Assembly (NCBI RefSeq): GCF_016722965.1
Contig: NZ_JAEQNB010000001.1
Coordinates: 124,001-188,000 of the forward strand
Direction: 5' to 3'
Length of the DNA stretch: 64,000 nt
Source of the DNA: Tumebacillus amylolyticus
GTDB lineage: Bacteria; Bacillota; Bacilli; Tumebacillales; Tumebacillaceae
A program made the translations under genes and the position numbers. Of this stretch, positions 15,991 to 25,870 are shown in pieces. The notes beneath the pieces were generated by a model. That model had not been told where the DNA came from and ran no database searches. It saw nothing but the letters and a program-made list of their open reading frames with translations. Each line of letters begins with the position of its first letter. Positions within the stretch are counted from its first letter, which is position 1.

Positions 15991-16881
15991 ATGGAAGACG
16001 TAGAGAAGTGGATTCTTCAATCAGTCGAGGGAAGCACGGAAATTCTCTCGATGACTCCGTTAAAAGGCGGGATGTCCTCCACGCTTCATCGTGTGGAGCT
16101 TCTCGTGAACGGGGAAGTCGAGCATGTAGTCCTCCGTCAGTTTACGCTCCGAGAATGGCTCGAAGTAGAACCGGACCTCGCGCAGCATGAAGCGGAGAGT
16201 TTGAGATGGGCTCAGGAGGCAGCAATCAACACCCCGCAGTTGATCGCCTACAGCGAGTCCGAAATCCCTGCCGTCCTCATGACGAAACTGCCCGGCTCGG
16301 TCGTACTCCAACCTGAGAACTTGAACAACTGGCTCCATCAACTCGCAGAAACGCTCGTCCAAATTCACCAAGTCTCAGCGGAAGGCTACGAGCGGTCGTA
16401 TCGCTCCTACAACGATCCGATGAAACTGCAAATTCCGGCGTGGTCGGAACACCAAGACCTCTGGCACCGCGCCTTTGAGATCGCACGCGGCCCTCGCCCG
16501 CAAACCCGTGAGTGCTTCCTCCACCGCGACTACCACCCCACGAACGTCCTCTGGCAAAACGGACGTGTCAGCGGCGTTGTCGATTGGGTCAACGCCTGCC
16601 GAGGCCCTGCGGGTGTGGACGTCGGACATTGCCGACTCAATCTCGCGCTCCTCATCGGTCAGGAGGCTGCCGACCGCTTTTTAGATGAGTACCAAAAACT
16701 CGCGGGACCTTCCTTCACCTACGAACCCTACTGGGACCTCATCTCGCTCCTGGAGTGGCTCCCGAACCCGCCCGCCGTCTACCAAGGCTGGGTGGACCTC
16801 GGAATTACGCACTTAACTGCCCCTCTGATGAAGGAACGATATGAACATTTGTTGGCAAGCCTAGTACAGAGGCAAGTTTAG
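15991..16881 (+). CDS. APH-family phosphotransferase
   Basis: This 296-residue protein has an aminoglycoside-phosphotransferase/choline-kinase fold. The catalytic loop is CFLHRDYHPTNVLW and the metal-binding Asp is in VVDWVNACRGPAGVDVGHC. The N-lobe has LKGGMSSTLHRVEL. The family phosphorylates small molecules including antibiotics, sugars and choline; the substrate is not evident and resistance should not be assumed. I prefer ATG 15991; GTG 15982 is also in frame. Immediately upstream is toxin-antitoxin copy 1, much as copy 2 precedes the kinase at 42698. Confidence 0.85.
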   Translation: MEDVEKWILQSVEGSTEILSMTPLKGGMSSTLHRVELLVNGEVEHVVLRQFTLREWLEVEPDLAQHEAESLRWAQEAAINTPQLIAYSESEIPAVLMTKLPGSVVLQPENLNNWLHQLAETLVQIHQVSAEGYERSYRSYNDPMKLQIPAWSEHQDLWHRAFEIARGPRPQTRECFLHRDYHPTNVLWQNGRVSGVVDWVNACRGPAGVDVGHCRLNLALLIGQEAADRFLDEYQKLAGPSFTYEPYWDLISLLEWLPNPPAVYQGWVDLGITHLTAPLMKERYEHLLASLVQRQV

Positions 16882-16971
16882 AGAAAAACTCCTTTCCCCG
16901 AACCCTGCTTTTTTTGTATGATAGAAGCAAACTATTCATGTGACTTCAGTACATGTCGAAAGGTTGGTACC

Positions 16972-18621
16972 ATGGAAAACACATCGAACTCTTCCGACTT
17001 CATTCGGGAGATTATCACAGAGGACCTGAAAGCGGGCAAGGTCAGCACCGTCATCACCCGATTCCCGCCGGAACCGAATGGCTACTTACATATCGGACAT
17101 GCCAAGGCGATCTGCATCAACTTCGAAATCGCCAAGGACTACAACGGCAAAACCAACCTGCGCTTCGACGACACGAATCCGCTCAAAGAAGATGTCGAGT
17201 ACGTCAAAGCGATCAAAGAAGATATCGCATGGCTCGGTTTTGAATGGGACGGACTGTTTTTCGCCTCCGATTACTTCGGAGAAATGTACGACCGCGCCGT
17301 ACTGCTGATCAAAAAAGGGCTCGCGTTTGTCGATGATCTGTCTGCCGAAGAGATCCGCCAAACTCGCGGCACCCTGACCGAACCGGGCGAGAACTCCCCG
17401 TTCCGCAACCGCTCCGTCGAGGAGAATCTCGATCTGTTCGACCGCATGCGCAAGGGCGAATTCAAGGACGGCGAAAAAGTCCTGCGCGCCAAGATCGACA
17501 TGACCTCTCCGAACATCAACTTGCGCGACCCGGTCATCTACCGCATCTCGCACACCACGCACCACCATACCGGCGACCAATGGTGCATCTACCCGATGTA
17601 CGCATTTGCGCACCCGCTCGAAGACGCGATCGAGGGCGTCTCGCACTCGCTCTGCTCGCTCGAATTCCGCGACCAACGCCCGCTCTACGACTGGGTGGTC
17701 CGTGAATGCGAGATGCCGCACGTCCCGCACCAATACGAATTCGGCCGCTTGAACCTCACCGACACGATCATGAGCAAGCGCTTTTTGAAAAAGCTCGTGG
17801 ACGAGCAAGTTGTCGACGGTTGGGACGACCCGCGCATGCCGACGATCTCTGCATTGCGCCGACGCGGGTTCACTCCGGAAGCGATCCGCGCCTTCGTTCG
17901 TGAACTGGGCGTTACGCTTGGCGGCGGCGAAGTGGACTACAAAATGCTCGAACACTACATCCGCGAAGACCTCAAGCTGAAAGCTCCGCGCACCATGGGC
18001 GTCGTCCGTCCGCTCAAGGTCGTCATCACCAACTACCCGGAGGACCAATCGGAGCTGCTCGAAGCTGAAGTGAACCCGGAAGTTCCGGAGATGGGCACGA
18101 AGCAAATTCCGTTCTCGCGCGAGATCTACATCGAACAGGACGACTTCATGGAAGTGCCGCCGGCGAAATACCACCGCCTGTTCCCCGGCAACGAAGTGCG
18201 TCTCAAAAACGCCTACTTCATTAAATGCAACGACGTGATCAAGGACGAAGCGGGCAACGTGGTCGAACTGCACTGCACCTACGACGTCGAAACCAAGAGC
18301 GGCAGCGGCTTCACGGGCCGCAAAGTCAAAGGCACGATCCACTGGGTCGATGCCAAGAGCGCCGTTCCGGCGGAGTTCCGTCTGTACGAATCCCTGCTGA
18401 CCGGGGACAAAAACGACGGCGACTTCATCGACCGCCTCAACCCGAATTCGCTGGAAATCGTCCACGGCTTCGTCGAAGCGGACCTGCAAGACGCAAAACC
18501 GCAAGACAAGTTCCAGTTCTTCCGCCACGGCTACTTCAACGTGGACCCGAAGCACAGCACGCCGGAACACAAAGTCTTCAACTTGATCGTCTCCTTGAAG
18601 AGCTCGTTTCAAGTGAAATAA
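16972..18621 (+). CDS. glnS: Glutamine--tRNA ligase (GlnRS)
   Basis: This 549-residue class I synthetase is full length for bacterial GlnRS. The HIGH motif is in [16 protein letters not shown], the GlnRS-specific signatures RFDDTNP and [19 protein letters not shown] are present, and the KMSKS-equivalent is TIMSKRFL. Two beta-barrel anticodon-binding domains occupy the C-terminal part. It charges tRNA-Gln directly. Many Bacillota instead use GluRS plus GatCAB, so this gene hints at acquisition in the lineage. The ATG at 16972 with AAAGG upstream gives the standard N-terminus; a TTG-rich upstream extension is not needed. Confidence 0.96.
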   Translation: MENTSNSSDFIREIITEDLKAGKVSTVITRFPPEPNGYLHIGHAKAICINFEIAKDYNGKTNLRFDDTNPLKEDVEYVKAIKEDIAWLGFEWDGLFFASDYFGEMYDRAVLLIKKGLAFVDDLSAEEIRQTRGTLTEPGENSPFRNRSVEENLDLFDRMRKGEFKDGEKVLRAKIDMTSPNINLRDPVIYRISHTTHHHTGDQWCIYPMYAFAHPLEDAIEGVSHSLCSLEFRDQRPLYDWVVRECEMPHVPHQYEFGRLNLTDTIMSKRFLKKLVDEQVVDGWDDPRMPTISALRRRGFTPEAIRAFVRELGVTLGGGEVDYKMLEHYIREDLKLKAPRTMGVVRPLKVVITNYPEDQSELLEAEVNPEVPEMGTKQIPFSREIYIEQDDFMEVPPAKYHRLFPGNEVRLKNAYFIKCNDVIKDEAGNVVELHCTYDVETKSGSGFTGRKVKGTIHWVDAKSAVPAEFRLYESLLTGDKNDGDFIDRLNPNSLEIVHGFVEADLQDAKPQDKFQFFRHGYFNVDPKHSTPEHKVFNLIVSLKSSFQVK

Positions 18622-18632
18622 GCTTCACACGG

Positions 18633-18676
18633 AAAAAAGGGAGCCTACCGCGACACCGCGGGGCTCCCTTTTTTTA
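18633..18676. terminator. Intrinsic terminator
   Basis: An A-rich flank and GGGAGCC...CCGCG pair with CGCGG...GGCTCCC, followed by T7. It lies between glnS and the convergent HD gene. Confidence 0.88.
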
Positions 18677-18719
18677 TGAATCAAAGCATCTCCCGCAACT
18701 CTGCGGTCACGATCCTGGT

Positions 18720-19316
18720 TCAGTCGAGAGGCAGGTACTCTTTTTCCACAGCATCGCGGATGAGTTCCTGCGCGAACTGCCAGAGAGCCTCGGAGCCTTG
18801 CCCGATCTGGGCATTGCGGGTCATCACCATGTCGAGCGTGATGCCATGCTCCTTCCAAGTGGCCCCCTCGGTGTGGTAGTTGTGCAAGAGCGGTGCCAGT
18901 CGGTCCAGAGCGGCTGCAAACTGAGACGAGGGCGTACTTCTCTCCTCAAACTCTTGCCACAGCTCGAACATCTCGGTTTTTTGCTCCTCGGGCAGCATCC
19001 CGAACAGGCGATGGGCAGCTTTCAACTCCTGCACTTGCTTGTCTTGCTGGCCTGCCAGATCGTAGGCGGACACATCGCCCGCATCGATTTCCACGATATC
19101 ATGAATCAGCACCATCTTCACCACGCGCAGCAAATCGACTCCGGGGTCGTTGGCGTGTTCGTGCAAAATCAACGCCATCATCGCCAAATGCCAGGAGTGC
19201 TCGGCGTCGTTCTCATGTCGAGAGCGGTCGACGAGGACGGCTCGTCTGTATATGCTTTTCAACTTGTCAATTTCGACGAGGAATCCAATCTGTTGCTTCA
19301 AGCGGTTCATGTCCAT
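18720..19316 (-). CDS. HD-domain phosphohydrolase (YfbR-like)
   Basis: This 198-residue HD-superfamily protein has metal-binding residues in NDAEHSWHLA, LIHDIVEIDAGD and, later, LDRLAPLLHNY. This pattern matches the YfbR/5'-deoxynucleotidase-like group that removes phosphate from dNMPs, although several related proteins lack proven substrates. I chose ATG 19316 (AGGGGG 10 nt upstream); a TTG at 19325 is too close to that site. It stands alone between two convergently or divergently oriented units. Confidence 0.85.
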   Translation of the reverse strand: MDMNRLKQQIGFLVEIDKLKSIYRRAVLVDRSRHENDAEHSWHLAMMALILHEHANDPGVDLLRVVKMVLIHDIVEIDAGDVSAYDLAGQQDKQVQELKAAHRLFGMLPEEQKTEMFELWQEFEERSTPSSQFAAALDRLAPLLHNYHTEGATWKEHGITLDMVMTRNAQIGQGSEALWQFAQELIRDAVEKEYLPLD

Positions 19317-19475
19317 CTGCTGCAAGCCCCCTTTTTTTGTACTTCTACGTTAGCATTTTTTTCCATGTTCAACAAGACGGGGGCGACGGACCTGGAGTGC
19401 GGTCTTTTTTTTGTTTATATTGCGTTTACACAGCAGGGGTACAGTAGAGACCATAAAGGTTAGGAGTGATGCCTC

Positions 19476-21230
19476 ATGAAAAAGCAAGACACCCAAGTCC
19501 GGCGTTTCGCGCGGCTTATCCTAGAGACGAATCCGCCGAAGCTCGTGCTGGCGATTGCGGTGCTCCTCAGCATGGTGAACACGTTGGTGGGACTTACGAT
19601 TCCGCTTTTTACAAAGGGTTTGGTCAACGGGTTTTCAATCGGGTCGCTCAGCGGCGCGCAAATTGCGGGCATGGTGGGGGCTCTTCTGGCACAGCTGTTG
19701 TCCGGTGGGGTTTCGGTGTACCTGCTGCACTACGGCGGCAATAAAATCGTCTCGGCCATTCGAGACCGTTTGTGGAGCAAGTTGCTTCGACTTCCCGTTC
19801 CGTACTACGACAGCAAGGAAACGGGCGACACGATCTCGCGCCTGACGAACGACACGGCGGTGATCAAAGGGTTTGTCACCGAGAACGTCACCGGGTTTTT
19901 CACCGGGCTTCTGTCGATTGTCGGGGCGCTTGTGCTGATGTTCTCGATGAATTGGAAAATGACGCTGGTCATCCTCCTGCTGTTCCCGTTCGTCGCCCTC
20001 GTCATGGTTCCGGTCGGCCGCGCCATGTACAAAATTTCAAAAGCGACGCAAGCGGAGAACGCCAAGTTCACCTCGGTCATCTCCCGCGTCGTCTCGGAAA
20101 TTCGGTTGGTCAAAGCGTCCGGTTCCGAACCGATTGAGTACGAGCAAGGTCGCACCGGCATTCTGAACCTGTTCAATTTCGGGATCAAGGAAGCGCGGAT
20201 GCAAGCGATCGTTTCCCCGATTGTCTCCTTCCTCATCTTGATCGTGCTGGTTGCGCTGATCGGTTTTGGCGGCGTGCAAGTTTCCACCGGCGCGATGACG
20301 GCGGGGGAGTTGGTCGCGTTTCTGATGTACCTGTTCCAAATCATGTTCCCGGTGACGCAGATCGTGCAGTTTTTCACGCAGTTTCAGAAAGCGAAGGGCG
20401 CGACGGAGAGCATCATCGGCATCTTGGAGTCCGAAGAGGAGGACCAAGACGTTGGGCGGGAGGTCACCGATCTCCGACAGCCAATCTTGGTGGACGGCGT
20501 TTCGTTTGCCTACAAAGAGGAAGAACCGATTCTGCACGACGTCTCGATCACCGTCGAAGCGGGCAAAGTTACCGCCATCGTCGGTCCGAGCGGCGGGGGC
20601 AAGACGACCCTTTTTTCCCTGTTGGAGCGTTTTTACGAACCGAGTGAGGGCTGTATTCGACTGGGGGAGACGGACGTTCGCGAGTTCTCGCTGCGCTCGT
20701 GGAGGCAGAACATCGGGTATGTGTCCCAAGAAAGCCCGATCCTCGTCGGGACGATTCGAGACAATCTCTGCTACGGGCTCAACCGCGAGATTTCGCACGA
20801 AGAGATGGTGAACGCCGCCCGCATGGCGTACGCGGAGGGTTTCATCCAAGACCTGCCGAATGGATACGAGACAGAGGTAGGAGAGCGCGGGATCAAATTA
20901 TCGGGCGGACAGCGGCAGAGAATTGCGATTGCCCGCGCCTTGCTTCGTGATCCGCAGGTTCTGATGCTCGACGAAGCGACGTCGAACTTGGACAGCAAGT
21001 CTGAGGAAGTCGTGCAACAGGCGTTGAAGAACTTGATGCAAGGACGCACGACCGTCATGATCGCGCATCGCTTGTCCACGGTGGTCGATGCGGACTCGAT
21101 CGTATTTGTAGAAAAAGGGCGTGTCACCGGCGTCGGGACACACCAACAGCTATACGACACGCACCCGCTGTACCGTGAATTTGCAGACGGACAGCTCAAA
21201 ATGAACTCCGTGGAAATTCAAGTGGAGTAA
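19476..21230 (+). CDS. ABC multidrug exporter half-transporter
   Basis: This 584-residue type IV ABC exporter fuses a six-helix membrane domain (about 1-320) to an ATPase domain. Walker A is GPSGGGKTTL, the Q-loop is in VSQESPIL, the signature is LSGGQRQR, Walker B is VLMLDEATSNLD and the switch His is in IAHRLST. All catalytic residues are intact, so a BmrA/MsbA-like homodimer is likely. Substrates may be drugs or lipids. The two-component genes at 21255 and 21926 follow by 24 nt and may be co-transcribed, suggesting envelope-stress or antibiotic-responsive control. Confidence 0.92.
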   Translation: MKKQDTQVRRFARLILETNPPKLVLAIAVLLSMVNTLVGLTIPLFTKGLVNGFSIGSLSGAQIAGMVGALLAQLLSGGVSVYLLHYGGNKIVSAIRDRLWSKLLRLPVPYYDSKETGDTISRLTNDTAVIKGFVTENVTGFFTGLLSIVGALVLMFSMNWKMTLVILLLFPFVALVMVPVGRAMYKISKATQAENAKFTSVISRVVSEIRLVKASGSEPIEYEQGRTGILNLFNFGIKEARMQAIVSPIVSFLILIVLVALIGFGGVQVSTGAMTAGELVAFLMYLFQIMFPVTQIVQFFTQFQKAKGATESIIGILESEEEDQDVGREVTDLRQPILVDGVSFAYKEEEPILHDVSITVEAGKVTAIVGPSGGGKTTLFSLLERFYEPSEGCIRLGETDVREFSLRSWRQNIGYVSQESPILVGTIRDNLCYGLNREISHEEMVNAARMAYAEGFIQDLPNGYETEVGERGIKLSGGQRQRIAIARALLRDPQVLMLDEATSNLDSKSEEVVQQALKNLMQGRTTVMIAHRLSTVVDADSIVFVEKGRVTGVGTHQQLYDTHPLYREFADGQLKMNSVEIQVE

Positions 21231-21254
21231 CCGATAGAGAGGAGTGTGTGGAGG

Positions 21255-21929
21255 ATGGCCTATGTACTGGTGGTGGACGACGATCCCCACATTCGAGAGC
21301 TCGTTCGAGTGATTTTGCAAAAAGAGGGCCTCGGCGTCCGCGAAGCCGCCGACGGGAGAGAGGCTCTGCAACTGATGGAGTCCACCCCGTCAGACATGGT
21401 CATCCTCGACATCATGATGCCGAACATGGACGGTTGGACGCTGTGCAGAGAATTGCGCAATCTCTACGACATCCCGCTTCTGATGCTGACGGCGAAGGGC
21501 GAGACGGTCGATAAGGTGCGAGGGTTCGATCTGGGGACGGACGACTACTTGGTGAAGCCCTTCGACCCGCCCGAGCTGATCGCCCGGGTCAAAGCACTCC
21601 TCAAACGCTACCGGATCGCCGCTTCTCAGCAGGTCGCGATTGCAGAACTTCTGATCGACCGGCAGACGTACGAAGTGAAAGTTCAGGGTCAACCCGTGAC
21701 GTTGCCCCCCAAGGAATTCGATCTGCTCTTCACGATGGGCAGTCATCTCGGACGGACGCTGGCACGGGACCAATTGATCGAGTCGGTCTGGGGCTATGAC
21801 TTTGACGGAAATGAACGGACGCTCGACGTTCACATCAACCGCCTGCGCGAACGGTTTTCAGACTGGGGCGTGTCACTTAGGATCAGCACGATTCGCGGGT
21901 TGGGGTATCGCTTGGAGATCGTTGCATGA
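21255..21929 (+). CDS. OmpR-family response regulator
   Basis: This 224-residue regulator has a receiver domain (DDD at 8-10, D52 in MVILDIMMPNMDG, Lys in LTAKGE) and an OmpR-type winged helix with LPPKEFDLLFTMGSHLGRTL and STIRGLGYRL. The ATG at 21255 is preferred; GTG 21246 is in frame but lies within the GGAG-rich ribosome site. The coding sequence ends with a 4-bp ATGA overlap with the kinase gene, showing a translationally coupled pair. Confidence 0.94.
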   Translation: MAYVLVVDDDPHIRELVRVILQKEGLGVREAADGREALQLMESTPSDMVILDIMMPNMDGWTLCRELRNLYDIPLLMLTAKGETVDKVRGFDLGTDDYLVKPFDPPELIARVKALLKRYRIAASQQVAIAELLIDRQTYEVKVQGQPVTLPPKEFDLLFTMGSHLGRTLARDQLIESVWGYDFDGNERTLDVHINRLRERFSDWGVSLRISTIRGLGYRLEIVA

Positions 21930-23008
21930 CCAAACGACCGGCCACGAGATATTTTACTGTTGCCAGAGTGTTGGCGAGCATCGGGATCATGATGTCCGCC
22001 AGCGCTGCGGCGTTTATTATGGGGTATTTTTTGACGAAGTGGGGGTTCGCTGCGACGGGAGCCCAATGGCCGGACTTTGCCAGGCAGTTGCTCAACTGGT
22101 TCGTGGGCTCTCTGCTGATGGTGGCGGCGATTCTCGTTTTTAACCTCTTCGCCCGCCCGAAGCAGATCGAATTCTGGGGCGAGATCAACGGCGCGTTGAA
22201 GCGGATCGCCAAGGGCGACTTCAACATCGTCCTCGACCGCGAAGAGAAGTTCCAAGGGCAGTTGCGCGACTTCGTCGATACGCTCAACCACATGGCACAC
22301 GAGTTGAAGCAGATGGAAACGCTGCGCCAAGAGCTGATCTCCAACGTCTCACACGAAATTCAATCTCCGCTGACCTCGATTCGCGGGTTCGCCAACACGT
22401 TGCAAAACGACGACCTCAGCCCCGAGGACCGTCGGCATTACCTCTCGATCATCGAGACGGAGAGCACGCGGCTCTCCAAACTCAGCGACAACCTCTTGAA
22501 GCTGACCTCTCTCGAATCGGAGCACCAGCCCTTCGAACCAACGCCCTACCGACTCGACATCCAACTGCGCAACGTCATCCTCGCCTGCGAACCGCAATGG
22601 CTGGAAAAAGACTTGGAGTTGGAGCTGGACCTGCCCGAAACGACGGTCGTCGCCGACGAAGAGCTGATGGGACAAGTCTGGACGAACCTGATCCACAACG
22701 CGATCAAGTTCACCCCTCCGCACGGCAGTTTGCAACTCGTACTTGAAAAAACGGAGTCCGGCATCCGCGTCTCCATCACCGACACCGGCATCGGAATCTC
22801 CCCCGAAGACCAACTCCGCATCTTCGAACGCTTTTACAAGGGAGACAAGTCCCGTACCCGATCCATCACCGGCGGCGGCAGCGGACTGGGACTCGCCATC
22901 GTGAAAAAAATCATCGACCTTCACGCAGGCTCCGTTCGTGTGCGAAGCCAAGCGGGTGTGGGATCAACTTTTGAAGTACAGCTTCCAAAACTTCCTTCCG
23001 AGTCGTAA
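21926..23008 (+). CDS. Membrane histidine kinase
   Basis: This 360-residue kinase has two transmembrane helices (about 13-37 and 55-77) around a very short external loop of roughly 17 residues. A HAMP-like region (GALKRIAKGDFNI) follows, then HisKA with H143 in SNVSHEIQSPLTS and HATPase with NLIHNAIKFTPP, TDTGIGIS and GGSGLGLAIVKK. Kinases with such a small loop often sense within the membrane or through a partner transporter, and an ABC exporter is encoded just upstream. This functional link is inference. Confidence 0.93.
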   Translation: MTKRPATRYFTVARVLASIGIMMSASAAAFIMGYFLTKWGFAATGAQWPDFARQLLNWFVGSLLMVAAILVFNLFARPKQIEFWGEINGALKRIAKGDFNIVLDREEKFQGQLRDFVDTLNHMAHELKQMETLRQELISNVSHEIQSPLTSIRGFANTLQNDDLSPEDRRHYLSIIETESTRLSKLSDNLLKLTSLESEHQPFEPTPYRLDIQLRNVILACEPQWLEKDLELELDLPETTVVADEELMGQVWTNLIHNAIKFTPPHGSLQLVLEKTESGIRVSITDTGIGISPEDQLRIFERFYKGDKSRTRSITGGGSGLGLAIVKKIIDLHAGSVRVRSQAGVGSTFEVQLPKLPSES

Positions 23009-23118
23009 GGCACGTCACTTTCTTTCTGCGAGAAACTTTATAAAATGAAGTTCATTATAGAGCAGTCCGTCTCAGGGCAAAATTGAGTTTGCCAGATGGA
23101 ATGGAAGGGAGCCTGATC

Positions 23119-24243
23119 ATGAAGGAACAATTCAAACCGCTTTTTGAAAACTTCGCACTTCGCTCCGGCATCACGCTGAAAAACCGCATCGTGTTGGCAC
23201 CGATGACGAATTTCTCTTCGAACCCGGACGGCACCGTCACCAAGGAAGAAGTGGCGTACTACGCGCGTCGCTCGAACGGCGTCGGCGCTGTCATCACCGC
23301 TTGCACTTACGTTACACCCAACGGCAAGGGTTTCCACGGCGAATTCGGCGCAGACACCGATGACCTGATCCAGAGCCTCAACGAATTGGCGACCGCCATC
23401 AAGCAACGCGGTGCCAAAGTCATCCTGCAGATCTTCCACGGAGGCCGTGCCTGCCCGCCGGAGCTCGTCCCGAACGGCGAGACCGTTTCGGCAAGCGACG
23501 TGGCACCGAACGCCGAAGGTGCCAAGCAGCCTCGTCCGCTGACCGAACCTGAAATTCACGAGATCATCGACGCGTTCGGTGAGGCGACCCGCCGTGCGAT
23601 TGAAGCGGGCTACGACGGCGTGGAAATTCACGGAGCGAACGGCTACCTGATTCACCAATTCTTCTCCCCGCATACGAACCGCCGCGACGACCAATGGGGC
23701 GGAAGTCTCGAAAACCGTATGCGTTTCCCGCTCGCCGTCACCGCAGCTGTGAAAAAAGCGGTCGCCGAACACGCGAAGCAACCGTTCATCGTCGGCTACC
23801 GTTTCTCCCCGGAAGAGCAAGAGGAGGACGGTTTCACCATGGCGGACACCTTCGAACTGGTGAACGCACTGGCCGACCAAGAACTGGACTACCTCCACGT
23901 CTCGCTCATGGACTTCTGGTCCCGTCCGAGACGCGGGGCCGATGAGTCCAAGACCCGCTACGAGTGGATCGTGGACCGCGTCGGAGATCGCGTGCCGGTC
24001 ATGGGCGTCGGATCGATTCATACTGCCGAGGACGCACAAAAAGCGCTGGCTTCCGGCGCTCCGCTGCTCGCCATCGGCCGTGAACTGATCGTCGACCCGG
24101 ACTGGGTGGAGAAAATTCAAGAGGGTCGCGAATCGGAAATTATCACCACCCTCACGAAAAACGACCAAGACCGCGTGCTCGTCCCCGACCCGCTCTGGCA
24201 AGCCATCATCAACTCGCCGGGCTGGTTCCCTGTAGTAGACTAA
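23119..24243 (+). CDS. NADH:flavin oxidoreductase (Old Yellow Enzyme family), paralogue 1
   Basis: This 374-residue FMN-dependent TIM barrel has family marks LKNRIVLAPMTNFSSNPDG, IFHGGRACPPEL, EIHGANGYLIHQFFSPHTN, DQWGGSLENRMRFP, and a C-terminal phosphate-binding MGVGSIHTAEDAQ. The enzyme reduces activated C=C bonds or related electrophiles with NAD(P)H; the physiological substrate is unknown. GGAAGGGAG precedes ATG 23119. A second copy with the same layout is at 45920-47032. A clean terminator follows. Confidence 0.9.
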   Translation: MKEQFKPLFENFALRSGITLKNRIVLAPMTNFSSNPDGTVTKEEVAYYARRSNGVGAVITACTYVTPNGKGFHGEFGADTDDLIQSLNELATAIKQRGAKVILQIFHGGRACPPELVPNGETVSASDVAPNAEGAKQPRPLTEPEIHEIIDAFGEATRRAIEAGYDGVEIHGANGYLIHQFFSPHTNRRDDQWGGSLENRMRFPLAVTAAVKKAVAEHAKQPFIVGYRFSPEEQEEDGFTMADTFELVNALADQELDYLHVSLMDFWSRPRRGADESKTRYEWIVDRVGDRVPVMGVGSIHTAEDAQKALASGAPLLAIGRELIVDPDWVEKIQEGRESEIITTLTKNDQDRVLVPDPLWQAIINSPGWFPVVD

Positions 24244-24244
24244 G

Positions 24245-24285
24245 GAAAAAAGACCTCGCCAACTGCGGTTGGCGAGGTCTTTTTT
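24245..24285 (+). terminator. Intrinsic terminator
   Basis: An A6-flanked 12-bp perfect stem GACCTCGCCAAC with GTTGGCGAGGTC ends in T6. Confidence 0.93.
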
Positions 24286-24359
24286 GCGGTATCAGGGAGT
24301 GAGGAATGGGAGAACGTAAGGAGAGGTTTGTAACACGAGGAAGGAAAGAGGGGTTCTCC

Positions 24360-24779
24360 ATGGACAATCTCCACCTGGGTTGGATGGCGGCACTTGGACT
24401 TTTGATCATTCGGTTGGTGATCGGACTGACCTTCGTCGGGCACGGAGCCCAAAAGTTATTCGGCTGGTTCGGGGGCACAGGCGTGAGTGAGACCGGGCAG
24501 TGGTTGGAATCGATCGGGATCAAACCCGGCGGCAAGATCTGGGCGGTCGTCGCAGGCGCCTGCGAACTCATCGGCGGCCTGCTGTTCGCCGCGGGCTGGA
24601 TGACGCCGCTCGGGGCGGCACTGATTACGATCATCATGATCGACGCCATCATCACCGTCCACGGACGAAACGGATACTGGCTGACCAACAACGGTTTCGA
24701 ATACAACTTCGTCCTCATCGCCGTCACGATCGGCGTCGCCTTCATCGGACCGGGGAGGTATGTGCTGTTCAGCCCTTGA
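24360..24779 (+). CDS. DoxX-family membrane protein
   Basis: This 139-residue protein has four predicted membrane helices. The DoxX hallmark GLTFVGHGAQKLFGWFGG lies at the N-terminus, and GACELIGGLLFAAGWMTPLGAA in the middle. DoxX-like proteins are linked to thiol or oxidative-stress handling in actinobacteria, but most are uncharacterised. ATG 24360 follows AGAGGGG. Its 3' end overlaps the convergent P-loop gene by 11 bp. Confidence 0.9.
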   Translation: MDNLHLGWMAALGLLIIRLVIGLTFVGHGAQKLFGWFGGTGVSETGQWLESIGIKPGGKIWAVVAGACELIGGLLFAAGWMTPLGAALITIIMIDAIITVHGRNGYWLTNNGFEYNFVLIAVTIGVAFIGPGRYVLFSP

Positions 24780-25611
24780 TCAGCTTCTCCTCGATCTGCG
24801 GGAGGAGGGTGTCCCAGTCGTGGTTGGAGTTTTCGAGGACCAACGTGTTCAGGGGGAGTTGTGGGAGGAGCGCCAATTCGAGGTCTTGTCTCATTTGGAG
24901 GAACTCGATGAGGCCGTCGAAGCCGTGTAGACCGTGCTCCAAACCGTAGCCTTGTTCGGTGTGGTAGGAGATGACGAAATCGAGCCATTCCTTGGAGCGG
25001 ACTTCGCAGACTCGTTCGACCGACTCGCGGATGTTGGTTTGGTAGAAGTAGATCAACAGGGGATTGAGTGGTTGAATCAGCTCGGCCAAGTTGCGGATGT
25101 GCTCGACGACCGCTTCACGTCCTGCGTTGTGCTTCGCGAGGAAGGCGCACATCGGGTTTTGCAGAAACGCGCAGTCGAAGATCACCGTGCTCTCACGCTT
25201 GGCTTGCTGTGCGGCGAATTCGGACCAGCGGGCGAGCAGGAGCTCGCGGTGTTTGGACAGGGAGATCCCGTCGTAGATGTCGTACTTCGCAAGTTCTTCA
25301 AACTGCGGCAGGGCGAGGGCCGTGCCGATTTTTCCATAGGAAATGAGGATGTCATCCCCGGTTCGCGTGAGAAACGGGGCTATTTCTGCTTCCGACTCCG
25401 GATGATGGTTCACAAACTCCTGATACGTCGCTTCATTGAGACAAGCAACCCGATCATAATCGGCGGGGTGGTCGAGATTGCCTTCCAGAAACAACTCCGT
25501 GGCACGTCCGTTTTTTACAAGGACATCGGCGGCGAATTGGGCCGTGGATGTTTTTCCGGAACCCATGATTCCTTCTACTAAGACCAGCTTTGTTTGAGGC
25601 ACGATCTCCAT
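24769..25611 (-). CDS. P-loop NTPase, kinase-like, unknown substrate
   Basis: This protein of about 280 residues has a Walker A motif VLVEGIMGSGKTSTAQ near the N-terminus and a probable lid or Walker-B-like strand TVIFDCAFLQNP. Later segments (LIYFYQTNIRESVERV, LDFVISYHTEQGYG) resemble thymidylate or nucleoside kinases. A related group is annotated only as hypothetical protein. I therefore assign the fold but not the reaction. The start is ATG 25611 or TTG 25617. It overlaps DoxX tail to tail. Confidence 0.75.
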   Translation of the reverse strand: MEIVPQTKLVLVEGIMGSGKTSTAQFAADVLVKNGRATELFLEGNLDHPADYDRVACLNEATYQEFVNHHPESEAEIAPFLTRTGDDILISYGKIGTALALPQFEELAKYDIYDGISLSKHRELLLARWSEFAAQQAKRESTVIFDCAFLQNPMCAFLAKHNAGREAVVEHIRNLAELIQPLNPLLIYFYQTNIRESVERVCEVRSKEWLDFVISYHTEQGYGLEHGLHGFDGLIEFLQMRQDLELALLPQLPLNTLVLENSNHDWDTLLPQIEEKLIKG

Positions 25612-25870
25612 CGCCAACTCTCTTTTTCTTCCAATTTCTCATGAGTTTCAGGTGATGTCAATTGAAATAATGGACTGCCTGTCGAGCAGTCCACCGAATG
25701 TACGGTAGGCAAATTCTACCTGAACACCACTTAACTAAACGGAATCCGGAGCAAATGCAAGCATTCTCACGCACTATGCTCAGAATTATTAGATTATACG
25801 GAAAACTAGAATTGCACATCTGCAGCCTTCGCCGTATGATTGGCGATAATCATTTCACGAGGAGGCAGCC
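25612..25870. other. 260-bp intergenic region
   Basis: No gene is seen. It holds a small hairpin TGGACTGC/GCAGTCCA near 25673-25696, and AT-rich stretches that could carry divergent promoters. The GATAATCATT at 25850-25859 resembles half a Fur site but has no good left half. Confidence 0.5.

Noticed and set aside
25845-25860. Fur box before the DUF3311 gene
   Set aside because: Only the right half (GATAATCATT) fits; the left half is too different from the consensus.
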